Of a stretch of DNA of 64,000 bases, positions 44,737 through 53,274 are shown piece after piece. Under the pieces are notes generated by a model. It was not told where the DNA came from. It was given only the letters and a program-made list of their open reading frames with translations, and searched no databases. Position numbers and translations under genes: made by a program. Positions within the stretch are counted from its first letter, which is position 1, and every line of letters begins with the position of its first letter. Origin of the DNA: Nitrobacter vulgaris (GTDB lineage: Bacteria; Pseudomonadota; Alphaproteobacteria; Rhizobiales; Xanthobacteraceae). Location of the stretch: positions 139,298 to 203,297 of the forward strand of contig NZ_JAVDPZ010000004.1 in assembly GCF_031453995.1 (NCBI RefSeq), read 5' to 3'.

Positions 44737-44974
44737 ATGACGTTCCGAGGTGAGGTTTGCCGTCAGGTTGCGAAAGACACGTCAGACAAGCAGCAACAAA
44801 CGTGAGCCCACATACGGGCGAACGCACACGCTAAGCGGTTCGCGGCCCTCCGGCCAGGATGACCGGCCTTATAGTCTAACGCGAGCCCGATGCCAATTCC
44901 CGAACTTTTATGTAGACCGATCGGGAAGGCCGCGGCCCATATGGATCGTCGTCCCAAGCGTCAATGGCAACAAG

Positions 44975-45571
44975 TCAGGCCGCGCCGTTGACGGACGGCG
45001 GGTCGATCCAGCCCACATTGCCATCAGGTCTGCGATAGATCATGTTTACGCGGCCGCTGGAGCCATGCTGGAACACCAACATGGGTGCGCCGGTGAAATC
45101 GAGTTCCATCACCGCTTCGCTGACCGAGAGCCGCCTCAGCGAGGTGACGGTTTCTGCGATGATCACCGGATTGAAGGCGGTGACCTCGTCTTCGCCGTCC
45201 ACAGCTGGCGCCTCGATAACGTAGCTCGGTGCGTCGAGCCCGGCGATCGCCTCCGCAGCGGCGTGCGCTTTGCGCGCCGAGCGATCCTTGAGACGGCTCT
45301 TGTAGCGGCGCAGACGCTTTTCGATTTGCAGCAGCGCCTGATCAGCGCTCGCATAGGCATCCGCGGCATTAGATTCAGCCTCGAGCGTTACTCCAGAATC
45401 CAGATGCAGCGCGCAGTCGGTGCGGAATCCGAAACCGTCCTTGCTCAGCGTGATGTGGCCCGAATATTGTCCATCAAAGTATTTTCGGAGAACCTCGTCG
45501 GTACGGTTGTTGAGGCGCCCTCGCAGCGCCTCGCCGACGTTAATGCTCTTGCCCGAGATTCGAAGTGTCAT
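44975..45571 (-). CDS. hpf: Ribosome hibernation promoting factor, long form
   Basis: Binds the ribosome in stationary phase and, in the long form, dimerises 70S particles. I use the ATG ending at 45571 (MTLRISGKSINVGEALRGRL) because GAGG lies upstream; the frame's earlier ATG adds four residues. 198 residues: the N-terminal sigma-54-modulation domain (to about 105), a linker, and the C-terminal dimerisation domain (VSEAVMELDFTGAPMLVFQH, VNMIYRRPDGNVGWIDP). Located between rpoN and ptsN. Confidence 0.94.
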   Translation of the reverse strand: MTLRISGKSINVGEALRGRLNNRTDEVLRKYFDGQYSGHITLSKDGFGFRTDCALHLDSGVTLEAESNAADAYASADQALLQIEKRLRRYKSRLKDRSARKAHAAAEAIAGLDAPSYVIEAPAVDGEDEVTAFNPVIIAETVTSLRRLSVSEAVMELDFTGAPMLVFQHGSSGRVNMIYRRPDGNVGWIDPPSVNGAA

Positions 45572-45627
45572 GACAAGCCTCATCGATCATGAGTGGGGAG
45601 AGATTATCGGGTGTCGCGGGTGCGCAA

Positions 45628-47268
45628 TCAAGCCGGTGCGGCATTGCGCGAGCGGTTCGGCGACGGAGCAGACGCCGTCTGCGCGCCGCCAAGCAGATTC
45701 TGCTTTTCGCGGCGGCGCTGCACTGAAGAAGAGATTCGCAGCGCTTCGCGATATTTAGCGACGGTGCGGCGGGCGATGTCAATTCCGGCTTCGCGCAGTC
45801 TTTCCACGATGGTGTCGTCGGACAGAACAGCCGACGGCGCTTCTGCATCGATCAGTTGCTTGATGTGGTGACGGACCGACTCCGCCGAGTGGGCGGAACC
45901 GCCGTCGGCCGCGGCGATCGATGCCGTGAAGAAATACTTTAACTCGAAGACGCCGCGATTTGTCGCCATGTATTTGTTAGCGGTGACGCGGGACACGGTG
46001 GACTCATGCATCTGGATCGCATCCGCCACGGTCTTGAGATTGAGTGGTCTCAAATGGGCGATGCCATGCGCGAAAAAGCCGTCCTGCTGCCGCACGATCT
46101 CTGTCGCCACCTTGAGAATGGTGCGGGCACGCTGGTCGAGCGCGCGGACCAGCCAGGTCGCGTTTTGCAGGCAGTCCGTAAAATAGGTCTTGTCGCCGTC
46201 CTTGTGGATCGTCTTCGACAATTCGGCATAGTACGTTTGGTTGACCAGCACGCGCGGCAGCGTATCGCTGTTGAGTTCCACGAGCCAGCCGCCGTCCGGA
46301 CCGGGCCGCACGTACACGTCCGGCACCACCGTCTGCGTGCGCGTGGTGCCGAACCTCAAGCCTGGCTTGGGATCGAGATGACGGATTTCGCCGACCATCT
46401 CGGCGAGGTCGTCGTCGTCTACGCCGCAGATCCTGCGCAAGGCTGCGAGATCACGCCTCGCCAGCAGCTCGAGATGCTCGACCAGCGCCTGCATCGCTGG
46501 ATCGTAACGGTCCTTCTCGCGCAACTGGATCGCAAGGCATTCGCTTAAGCTGCGGGCGCAGATGCCGGGTGGATCGAAAGTCTGCAACACCGCGATAACG
46601 GCCGCCAACTCGCTTTCGCTGGCGCCGAGCTTGTCGCCGACTTCGCTAAGATCGGCTGGCAGGTAACCAGCCTCGTCGACGAGATCGATCAGATACCGGC
46701 CAATCATGCGCTGCGCCGGCACCGTGACGGCCACCGCAAGCTGTTCGGCGAGATGTTCGCCGAGCGTTATCTCCGCCGCGACGAAGGCCTCGAGATTGTA
46801 GCTATCATCGCTGGAGGCGCCGCCGCCCCATTCCGTGAACGTGACCGGTGCGGCATCCTGCGCGGTCCGCGCTGCAGCCTCGGCCGGTTCTTCCGGAAAA
46901 ACGTTTTCCAGGCCGCTGTCGAAGGTCTGTTCGATCTCCGCGCGGCTGCCGAGATCGCGATTCATCCATTCGTCGGGCGCGGGTTCTAAATCCTGACCAT
47001 CGGTGCCCTCGCTTGCGCCGTGATTCGCGAACGCCGCCGCGTCGTCACCTTCTGAATATTCAGTGTCCCTTACGGCCGACCCTCCGGCGACCGGCGGGTC
47101 GGGGTCCTCGCTCGCGCGCTCCAGCAGAGGATTTCGCTCCAGTTCCTCCTCAACAAACGCCGAAAGGTCCAGATTCGACAGTTGCAGCAGCTTGATCGCC
47201 TGCATGAGTTGCGGCGTCATCACCAGCGACTGGGACTGTCGAAATTCGAGTTTCTGCGTTAGCGCCAT
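45628..47268 (-). CDS. rpoN: RNA polymerase sigma-54 factor
   Basis: Alternative sigma factor for nitrogen, flagellar and other enhancer-dependent promoters. 546 residues. Region I is glutamine-rich and hydrophobic (LEFRQSQSLVMTPQLMQAIK, LLQLSNLDL); region II is acidic; region III holds the core-binding and HTH parts (SVSRVTANKYMATNRGVFE-like segment near STVSRVTANKYM) and the RpoN box ARRTVAKYRE near the C-terminus. hpf follows 56 bases later. Confidence 0.97.
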   Translation of the reverse strand: MALTQKLEFRQSQSLVMTPQLMQAIKLLQLSNLDLSAFVEEELERNPLLERASEDPDPPVAGGSAVRDTEYSEGDDAAAFANHGASEGTDGQDLEPAPDEWMNRDLGSRAEIEQTFDSGLENVFPEEPAEAAARTAQDAAPVTFTEWGGGASSDDSYNLEAFVAAEITLGEHLAEQLAVAVTVPAQRMIGRYLIDLVDEAGYLPADLSEVGDKLGASESELAAVIAVLQTFDPPGICARSLSECLAIQLREKDRYDPAMQALVEHLELLARRDLAALRRICGVDDDDLAEMVGEIRHLDPKPGLRFGTTRTQTVVPDVYVRPGPDGGWLVELNSDTLPRVLVNQTYYAELSKTIHKDGDKTYFTDCLQNATWLVRALDQRARTILKVATEIVRQQDGFFAHGIAHLRPLNLKTVADAIQMHESTVSRVTANKYMATNRGVFELKYFFTASIAAADGGSAHSAESVRHHIKQLIDAEAPSAVLSDDTIVERLREAGIDIARRTVAKYREALRISSSVQRRREKQNLLGGAQTASAPSPNRSRNAAPA

Positions 47269-47356
47269 GCCAAGAGCGGTCCAAAATGGTCCGATTCTTG
47301 CTTAGCTTTTTTATGGCCGGATGTACACGCCTTACGACGACAATCCGACTTTCGCT

Positions 47357-47746
47357 CTAGTAATCTAGGGCTTGTACCGGAGGCAGCGTTACTTTCGGGG
47401 AAACCGCACCCGGTTCAGCGGCCATCGCTGCTGTAGATGTTGCGTTCCGGCTTGCCGTCTGCGCATCGGGTGCGCGGCCGCCGCTATCGGTCACGGTCGT
47501 CCGTCCCCGATGCCCTCGTTTGGAGGATTGCCGTCGCGACTTGGTCGATGAGTGGCGCAACCCCCACGAACGCGCGATCGATGGCCCTGCGGTATAGCCA
47601 ACCACCGCGCCGGCGACCGCCCCGACCGGACCCAACACCACCGCGCCCGATAACGCGCCAAGCGCAGCGCTGCCGGCACGTTCCTGCGCCGGCGCCGCCG
47701 ACGATAGAAGCGCGAGCGAGGCAATTGCAGCAAGGACTGTCTTCAT
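47357..47746 (-). CDS. Exported small glycine-zipper protein, unknown function
   Basis: 129 residues from the ATG ending at 47746, preceded by GGGAGCG. Signal peptide MKTVLAAIASLALLSSAAPA; then a glycine/alanine-rich hydrophobic stretch (AALGALSGAVVLGPVGAVAG, AVVGYTAG) of the glycine-zipper kind that packs in membranes, and a basic, Ser/Arg-rich tail. The frame extends upstream to 47911 without further family-like sequence. It sits between rpoN and lptB, where most relatives have nothing or a small gene. Function unknown. Confidence 0.75.
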   Translation of the reverse strand: MKTVLAAIASLALLSSAAPAQERAGSAALGALSGAVVLGPVGAVAGAVVGYTAGPSIARSWGLRHSSTKSRRQSSKRGHRGRTTVTDSGGRAPDAQTASRNATSTAAMAAEPGAVSPKVTLPPVQALDY

Positions 47747-47911
47747 TTCACGCTCCCCGTTTTGTCGACGAGAAAGAACGAAGAATGCGGCGAGACGGGG
47801 GTCGGCCCGTCGCCGATACGCCCGCGGAAGTTCCCAATTCGGCCATCGGCGCGGTTCAGCTTCGGGGCGTTGGCCGGCCGCCGCCGCGCCAAGCACGCGA
47901 GGAAACTGCAC

Positions 47912-48205
47912 ATGTTCAAGACCAGCCTTCTTGTTGCCGCCGCGGGATTGTTATTCGCGCTCCCAGCGTTTGCGGCGGATTTTTCCTTCACCGACGAAGC
48001 CCCGCAGATGATTTGCGACGACGACGGGAATTGCTACCGCACGCACGCGCCGCCGTTCGTCGAACGTTGGCAGGACGATGATAACGATGATGTCTATGAG
48101 CGCCCCGGTTATCGTTCCCGCTACGGGGCGCCGGGCGCCGACGTCTATCGCAACTTTGACGACGGTCCGGCAATTGATGTCGATGTCAATGACGACCCCT
48201 GGTGA
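47912..48205 (+). CDS. Exported small acidic protein, unknown function
   Basis: 97 residues from ATG 47912 (GAGGAAA upstream). Signal peptide MFKTSLLVAAAGLLFALPAFA followed by a mature part rich in Asp, Asn and Tyr (DDDGNCYRTHAPPF, RWQDDDNDDVYERPGYRSRY) with two cysteines (QMICDDDGNCY) that could form a disulfide. Asp-rich repeats could bind a divalent metal, which is only a guess. Divergent from the glycine-zipper gene, with the two ATG codons about 165 bases apart, so both probably share a regulatory region. I do not recognise the family. Confidence 0.75.
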   Translation: MFKTSLLVAAAGLLFALPAFAADFSFTDEAPQMICDDDGNCYRTHAPPFVERWQDDDNDDVYERPGYRSRYGAPGADVYRNFDDGPAIDVDVNDDPW

Positions 48206-48263
48206 GGGGTCGAATCACGCGTAGCGTTGCAAGGATCGAGCGGAAAAGTCTGGCGGCGACTAT

Positions 48264-49280
48264 CTACAACCGGAATTCCTCGCCCAGATAAAGGCGCCGC
48301 ACGTCGGGGTCGTTGACGATCGCCTCAGGGCTGCCCTCGGTCAGGATCTCGCCCGCATAGACGATGTAGGCGCGGTCGGTCAGGCCGAGCGTTTCGCGGA
48401 CGTTGTGGTCGGTGATGAGCACGCCGATGCCGCGATTGGTCAGATGGCGCACAAGATCTTGAATATCACCGACCGCGATTGGGTCGATGCCGGCGAATGG
48501 TTCATCCAGCAGCATGTAATTCGGGCGCGTCGCCAGCGCGCGCGCGATCTCCACGCGCCGGCGCTCGCCGCCGGACAGCGCGATCGATGGCGATTTCCGC
48601 AGGCGCGTGATGTTGAATTCCTCGAGCAGCGCGTCGAGCTCGGCTTCGCGCTTCTTCTTGCTTGGCTCGACGACCTCGAGCACGGCACGGATGTTCTGCT
48701 CAACGCTGAGGCCGCGGAAGATCGAGGCTTCCTGCGGCAGATAGCCGATCCCGAGCCGCGCCCGCTGGTACATCGGCAGTTTGGTCACGTCGTGACCGTC
48801 GAGTTCGATGGCGCCGCGATCCGCGGGGATCAGACCGGTGATCATGTAGAATACGGTGGTCTTGCCGGCGCCGTTCGGACCCAAAAGTCCGACCGCCTCG
48901 CCGCGGCGGACATAGATGCTCACGCCGCGCACGACCTGACGGGAGCCGAAACTTTTTTCCACCCCGTGTACGGCCAGGTAACCAGGACGCGCGGCCATCC
49001 GTGGCGCGGCAGTCCCGTTGGAAGCGGCGCGCGGCCGGGAAACTTCTGGCCGGGACGTTTCAGGCGCTGAGCGCGCCGAAACCCGGGGTTGCGAAACGGG
49101 CGGGGCCGGCGGAGCGTTGCGACGGGTCCCGTGAGCGATCGGCGGTGCGTCGCGCACTGGGTTGGTCAGCATGTCGCCGATGGTATCGCCGAGTGCCGTG
49201 ATGTCCGTCCGGGTCCGCGCAAACGCTTGCGCCCCGCGCTTCTGCGGCCGCTTACGGAATACATTGAAGAGATCCACCAT
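48264..49280 (-). CDS. lptB: LPS export ABC transporter ATPase LptB with long N-terminal extension
   Basis: Drives lipopolysaccharide extraction from the inner membrane with LptFG. 338 residues against about 240 for the typical enzyme: the first about 95 residues are a low-complexity Pro/Arg/Ala/Ser-rich extension (for example APPAPPVSQPRVSARSAPE), then the ATPase from YLAVHGVEKSFGSRQVV: Walker A GPNGAGKTTVFYM, ABC signature LSGGERRRVEIARAL, Walker B YMLLDEPFAGIDP, H-loop LITDHNVRETL. The operon order lptC-lptA-lptB is retained. Whether the extension is translated cannot be settled, as no in-frame ATG of good quality lies closer than MAARPGYLAV. Confidence 0.94.
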   Translation of the reverse strand: MVDLFNVFRKRPQKRGAQAFARTRTDITALGDTIGDMLTNPVRDAPPIAHGTRRNAPPAPPVSQPRVSARSAPETSRPEVSRPRAASNGTAAPRMAARPGYLAVHGVEKSFGSRQVVRGVSIYVRRGEAVGLLGPNGAGKTTVFYMITGLIPADRGAIELDGHDVTKLPMYQRARLGIGYLPQEASIFRGLSVEQNIRAVLEVVEPSKKKREAELDALLEEFNITRLRKSPSIALSGGERRRVEIARALATRPNYMLLDEPFAGIDPIAVGDIQDLVRHLTNRGIGVLITDHNVRETLGLTDRAYIVYAGEILTEGSPEAIVNDPDVRRLYLGEEFRL

Positions 49281-49481
49281 GGGCGCCTGCTCAGCTTCTC
49301 ACGGTCGTTCGCCTGCATCCCGCAGCGTGCCTGATTCGTCGCCTCACCATGAATGAGGAAACATCCGTTGCCCGCAACACCCGCCTCCGCCGCGGCAGCT
49401 TTAAATCCGCTTGCGGTAGATACAAACGAGTGACTGCGGATTCAACTTCCTGCCGCCATGTCCTTGGACGATTAACTGATA

Positions 49482-50171
49482 TCATTTGGGCTTTTGTGTT
49501 GATCCGGGGAGCGACAGCGGTCCACCCAGCGGCCCTCCCTGCCCGGACGACTGAAACAGGCCCTGTACCCGCCCATTCTTTGATTCGACGCGGGAAACGC
49601 CGGTGGTCATGTCTACGATCAGCCTGTCGCCGCGTAATACGTTCTTGCCCTGGGTCAGAACAACTCCGCCGAGCATGGTGACCAGATTTGTCTTGGTGTC
49701 GAACACCGCGGTTTCACCGGTCACGACCTGGTCCTTCTGGGTCACGACCACGCTGCCTTTGGCCTCCAGCCGCTTGATCGAGGATGCACCCGATGGGCCC
49801 GGTTCCGCCGATTTCATCGCCGTCCTCGCTGGTGCCTTGGTCTTGCCGTCAGCGGTCGAACTGCCGCCCTCGTAATAGACCACGAGCGTCTTCGATGTCA
49901 TCGTGGTGTCGCCCTGCACCACCTTGACGTTTCCGGAGAAAGTCGCCTCTTTTTTCTTATCGCGCATCTCCAGCGCGGCGGCCTCGATCTGGATCGGCTG
50001 ATCGCGATTCTGGGAAAAACCCTGCATCGCGTTGGGAACGCCCTGCACCGAGCTTTGTCCGGCGGCTTCGCCGACAGCCATCACGGCGACGGCGACCAAT
50101 CCGCCGCGCAGCAGGAGAGCTATGCGGGAAACCGGGGGAAAGCAGCGAAAACTTGGCACGGTCGAATTCAT
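49482..50171 (-). CDS. lptA: LPS transport periplasmic protein LptA (OstA-like)
   Basis: Periplasmic bridge protein that passes LPS to the outer membrane. 229 residues; N-terminal hydrophobic segment IALLLRGGLVAVAVMAVGEAA is a signal peptide. The OstA-fold beta-jellyroll region shows QIEAAALEMRDKKKEATFSG, NVKVVQGDTTMTSKTLVVYY and FDTKTNLVTMLGGVVLTQGK. An inserted Gly/Ser/Lys-rich loop (about 100-130) and a Gly/Pro-rich tail are larger than usual. Start overlaps the lptC stop by four bases. Confidence 0.93.
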   Translation of the reverse strand: MNSTVPSFRCFPPVSRIALLLRGGLVAVAVMAVGEAAGQSSVQGVPNAMQGFSQNRDQPIQIEAAALEMRDKKKEATFSGNVKVVQGDTTMTSKTLVVYYEGGSSTADGKTKAPARTAMKSAEPGPSGASSIKRLEAKGSVVVTQKDQVVTGETAVFDTKTNLVTMLGGVVLTQGKNVLRGDRLIVDMTTGVSRVESKNGRVQGLFQSSGQGGPLGGPLSLPGSTQKPK

Positions 50172-50863
50172 TTCGTATCGCCGCCCCCCGCACCGGCAGT
50201 TGCGGGAGGGCGGTCCATCACCAGATGCATGACGACATTTTTCTCGAATCGCACCACGTCACCCTTTTCGGTGACCTGCATGGTGTCGGCGGTCAGCGTT
50301 CCGTTCAGCAGTTTGACATCGACGGGCTGGTCCGAGGTGACGGTGCCCCGGCCCATATCGACCATGGCATGGGTCAGCCGCGCCTCGTATCCGGTCGAAG
50401 ACTGCATGAGGATATCCTTGTGCAGGTCGAGCACTTGCGTTTTCGTGTTGAACATCCCGGTGCGGGAATTCAAGGTCACCGTCGAGTTGTCCTCCATCCG
50501 CACTTTGGCCTGCAAGGTATGCAGTTCGACATGATCGGGGTCGGTGACGTCCTGCGTTGCTGTGGTGGCCTGCATCTCGTAGGGCCGCTTATCTGGCGTG
50601 AAGCCAGCGAGGCGCGGCGATTCCATCGTGATCTTGGTGCCGGAGACGACGAGATTATCCATGTCGAGCGGCAGGCTCGCCAGCGCGCGGAAGGGATTGA
50701 AGGTCGCGATCCCGATCAGCGCGGCCATCGCCAGCCCGACCGCCCCGGGCACCGCGATCCGCAATACCCGCACCAAGCGGCTGTGTCGGGCGGCGCGGGC
50801 GAACCTTGCTTCCAGCCCAGTCTGCATTCCGGCTTGATAGGTGGGATTGTGAACCGAGTACAC
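50168..50863 (-). CDS. lptC: LPS export protein LptC
   Basis: Single-pass inner membrane protein that joins LptBFG to LptA. 231 residues: short cytoplasmic head, one membrane helix (VPGAVGLAMAALIGIATF, about 39-57), and a periplasmic OstA-like half-barrel (LVVSGTKITMESPRLAGFTP, VTLNSRTGMFNTKTQVLDLH). ATG ending at 50863. Followed by lptA with overlap; rnd is the next gene upstream on the strand. Confidence 0.92.
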   Translation of the reverse strand: MYSVHNPTYQAGMQTGLEARFARAARHSRLVRVLRIAVPGAVGLAMAALIGIATFNPFRALASLPLDMDNLVVSGTKITMESPRLAGFTPDKRPYEMQATTATQDVTDPDHVELHTLQAKVRMEDNSTVTLNSRTGMFNTKTQVLDLHKDILMQSSTGYEARLTHAMVDMGRGTVTSDQPVDVKLLNGTLTADTMQVTEKGDVVRFEKNVVMHLVMDRPPATAGAGGGDTK

Positions 50864-51097
50864 CGCTGCTCCAGGCGCCTGTTCTGGTTATCCTACCCCG
50901 AAATGGGGGTCTTCGCAGCCCGGACATCGTGCGGCGGCACACCCGCACGGCGCATCGTCGGTCGCTGCTGGCGCCGAGCGCGTTTGCTACATTAGCCGCT
51001 TTGACCTCGAAGCCTGCCCCACCGAGGACGAGGAGTGTGACCGAAAGGGGGCGAAAGGTGAAAGGCCGACCACGAGGCGGCGATCTTGGGGCGCGGC

Positions 51098-51718
51098 TCA
51101 CGAATGCGCGAAAATGTCGTCGGCTTCCCAGCCGGAGAGATCGAGCTTCGCTCGCGTCGGCAGGAACTCGAAACACGCTTCCGCCAGCCCGGTGCGATCC
51201 TCGCGCGCCAGCATCATGTCGAGCTTGGCGCGCAAAGCGTGCAGATGCAGCACGTCGGAAGCGGCGTAAGCGAGCTGCGCGTCGCTCAGCGCCTGCGATC
51301 CCCAATCGCTCGATTGCTGCTGCTTCGACAGGTCGATGCTGAGAGCCTCGCGCACCAGATCCTTCAAGCCGTGCCGATCGGTATAGGTACGGGTCAATCG
51401 CGAGGCGATCTTGGTGCAGTAGACCGGCCGAGGCATCACGCCGAATGCGTTGTACAGCGCGGCGAGATCGAAGCGCGCGAAGTGGAAGATCTTGACGACG
51501 GCCGGATCGCCGAGAAGCTTCTTCAGGTTCGGCGCGTCACGCTGCCCTTTGCCGATCTGAATGACGTCGGCCGAACCGTCGCCCGGCGACATCTGGACCA
51601 CGCACAGCCGGTCGCGGTGCGGATTGAGGCCCATGGTCTCGGTATCGATCGCCGCCGAACCGGTGTAGCGCGTAAGATCCTGGTCCGGCAGGTCGCCACG
51701 GTGCAGGCGGATGGTCAT
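51098..51718 (-). CDS. Short ribonuclease D (exonuclease domain only)
   Basis: 206 residues from the ATG ending at 51718 (MTIRLHRGDLPDQDL), DEDDy exonuclease of the RNase D type: Exo I AIDTETMGLNPHRDRL, Exo II FHFARFDLAALYNAFG, Exo III SDAQLAYAASDVLHL with the tyrosine. The HRDC domains of the 370-residue enterobacterial RNase D are missing, as is usual for this shorter alphaproteobacterial form. Trims 3' ends of structured RNA such as tRNA precursors in family members. Upstream of lptC on the same strand, 230 bases away. Confidence 0.93.
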   Translation of the reverse strand: MTIRLHRGDLPDQDLTRYTGSAAIDTETMGLNPHRDRLCVVQMSPGDGSADVIQIGKGQRDAPNLKKLLGDPAVVKIFHFARFDLAALYNAFGVMPRPVYCTKIASRLTRTYTDRHGLKDLVREALSIDLSKQQQSSDWGSQALSDAQLAYAASDVLHLHALRAKLDMMLAREDRTGLAEACFEFLPTRAKLDLSGWEADDIFAHS

Positions 51719-52086
51719 GATGTCTCGGCCTCGTCGAATCGATTGGCGGCTAAAATATCGTTGCAATGACTATAGCGTTTTCGAGCGAAGTGGGCACCGG
51801 TTCGTGCAAAGAAAACGCGTCAAATCAAGATCATAGAGCCCCGCTTCTGATTCTGTCAGAAGCGGAAAGGGCTCCAGCAACGAGGGACGATCCTTTGAAC
51901 GACCTGGGCGGCCAGCAGCGCTCGCAGCGGATAAGGCCGGGTGGCTCATGAATATTTCTAATACAAGGAAAAATCTGAGTTCTTTCACAAGATTTCGCTG
52001 ACTCCGGTCCCTGCTTGTGTGCATGACGGCGGCCCATCTTTCAATAATATCAACGAAATCGCGACAACATCGGCAGGTTACGTCTC
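51719..52086. other. Gap left of the NYN-LOTUS remnant
   Basis: About 370 bases. The left half is the dispersed palindrome (copy 9); the right half, 51880-52086, has no recognisable coding sequence. This is the boundary between the dense core segment and the looser accessory end of the window. Confidence 0.5.
51772..51875 (+). repeat. Dispersed composite palindrome, copy 9
   Basis: Best preserved forward copy: ATAGCGTTTTCGAGCGAAGT, GGGCACCGGTTCGTGCAAAG, AAAACGCGTCAAATCAAG, then the terminal hairpin CCGCTTCTGAttctgTCAGAAGCGG and GGGCTCC. It is the mirror image of copy 1 in module order. Confidence 0.9.
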
Positions 52087-52645
52087 TCAAGGCGTTGGAT
52101 GAAAGTCGAACAACAACGATCGCCCCGTTATGGACCTCTGCATGACGGTCGGATCAATGGATTTTGTCTGGTCTCGTTGGACAGTGATTTCACAAGTCTT
52201 GCCGCCCGGCTGCGGCGGGAAGGCGCGAAAGTTTATGGGTTTGGCGAAAAGAAAACGCCGGGCGGCTTTCAGCGAGCTTGCGATAGGTTCATCTCGCTTG
52301 AAAATCTCCTTCCGCAAAAAAACTGAACTCAAACCCGTAGCCGCTCCGTCACCGATATCGCCCCACTCAAAAATACTGAAGCCGCCGAGCGCCGCCGTTC
52401 CGGTCCTTAACAAGGCCATTTCGCAGATTGAAAACGAGGATGGATGGGGGCTTCTCGGTCCTATGGGGCAACAGAGATCAAAACTGGCTTCGGATTTCGA
52501 TGTCCGTACCTATGGGTTCGGAAAGCTCAGCAGCCTTATCCGAGAAATCGATGCGTTTGAGATCGACGAGACGAACGGACCGATGCGCATCCGCCGTGCA
52601 AAACGATGGAAACCGACGCCCCTAGGGCGTCAAGTGCAGAATTGA
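52087..52645 (+). pseudogene. Broken NYN (LabA-type) nuclease + LOTUS/OST-HTH gene
   Basis: Frame 1 (52099-52326) encodes the second half of a NYN/PIN-like domain: DGRINGFCLVSLDSDFTSLA, AARLRREGAKVYGFGEKKTP, ACDRFISLENLLPQK. Then TGA follows an A7 run (52316-52322). Removing one A continues into frame 2, which encodes a LOTUS/OST-HTH domain: ISQIENEDGWGLLGPMGQQ, DVRTYGFGKLSSLIREIDAF up to TGA at 52643. The N-terminal half of the NYN domain is missing or scrambled upstream of about 52110. Related intact proteins (LabA/Limkain-b1-like) combine an RNA-cutting NYN domain with an RNA-binding LOTUS domain. Confidence 0.8.
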
Positions 52646-52760
52646 CCATGAACCTTGAAACCACGGGCAGGCAGTTCGGCAATGTCGTCCTGATCCTTGC
52701 GTGGCGAGTTTCCCGACGATACGATTCCGAGCAGCGGAGTAGCTGGAGGCGAGGGTAGCG

Positions 52761-53117
52761 ATGCAGGCGGATATCAAGGAACAGATACTTTCCATAATAA
52801 ACCTCCGGCTGCTGACGATCCTGCTGCCGGCAGTCGTCCTGTCGATCCTGGCGGGATGGATAATGTACGCGCTGGGCTATCCGGCGATGGTGTACGGAGA
52901 GGTGGCGCTCATTCTTAAGACGCTCATGCACCTGTTGCTCGCAGTCTGGTCGGCGTTTAAGGCGATTCTTCTGGGGATCGTGGTCTTCGGGCTTCTGCTC
53001 GTTTTTCTATCGCCGGTCCTGATCGTCCTGCGGGAACTGCGGAAGCAGCGGAACCTGCCATCCAACGCCTCAAGCCTGGCGGCCTCGTCCAGCACGGCGG
53101 TAGAAACACGGCCATAA
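52761..53117 (+). CDS. Small membrane protein, unknown function
   Basis: 118 residues from ATG 52761, with GAGGGTAGCG just upstream. Two long hydrophobic segments (about 17-42, LLTILLPAVVLSILAGWIMYALGY in part, and 53-90, LLAVWSAFKAILLGIVVFGLLLVF in part) indicate two or three membrane helices; then RELRKQRN and a Ser/Ala/Thr-rich tail. I do not recognise the family. It stands alone between a pseudogene and a convergent TPR gene. Confidence 0.6.
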   Translation: MQADIKEQILSIINLRLLTILLPAVVLSILAGWIMYALGYPAMVYGEVALILKTLMHLLLAVWSAFKAILLGIVVFGLLLVFLSPVLIVLRELRKQRNLPSNASSLAASSSTAVETRP

Positions 53118-53212
53118 CCGCGCGCCACGGCATCCAGGCGGCCTGCCTCAGTGGCGATCTCTGGCTCAGGCATGGGGTCCCCACCGTCACCTTGCCTGCG
53201 CTCATCCTGGCG

Positions 53213-53274
53213 GCGTTTTCGAGCGAAGTGGATGCCGATTCGCGTGATTTTATCAGAAGCGAAAAAGGCTCTAG
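53213..53274 (+). repeat. Dispersed composite palindrome, copy 10
   Basis: GCGTTTTCGAGCGAAGTGGA, TGCCGATTCGCGTGATTTTA, TCAGAAGCGAAAAAGGCTCTAG. The middle and the terminal module are fused with a deletion, so this copy is shorter than the rest. It abuts the stop codon of the TPR gene. Confidence 0.8.
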
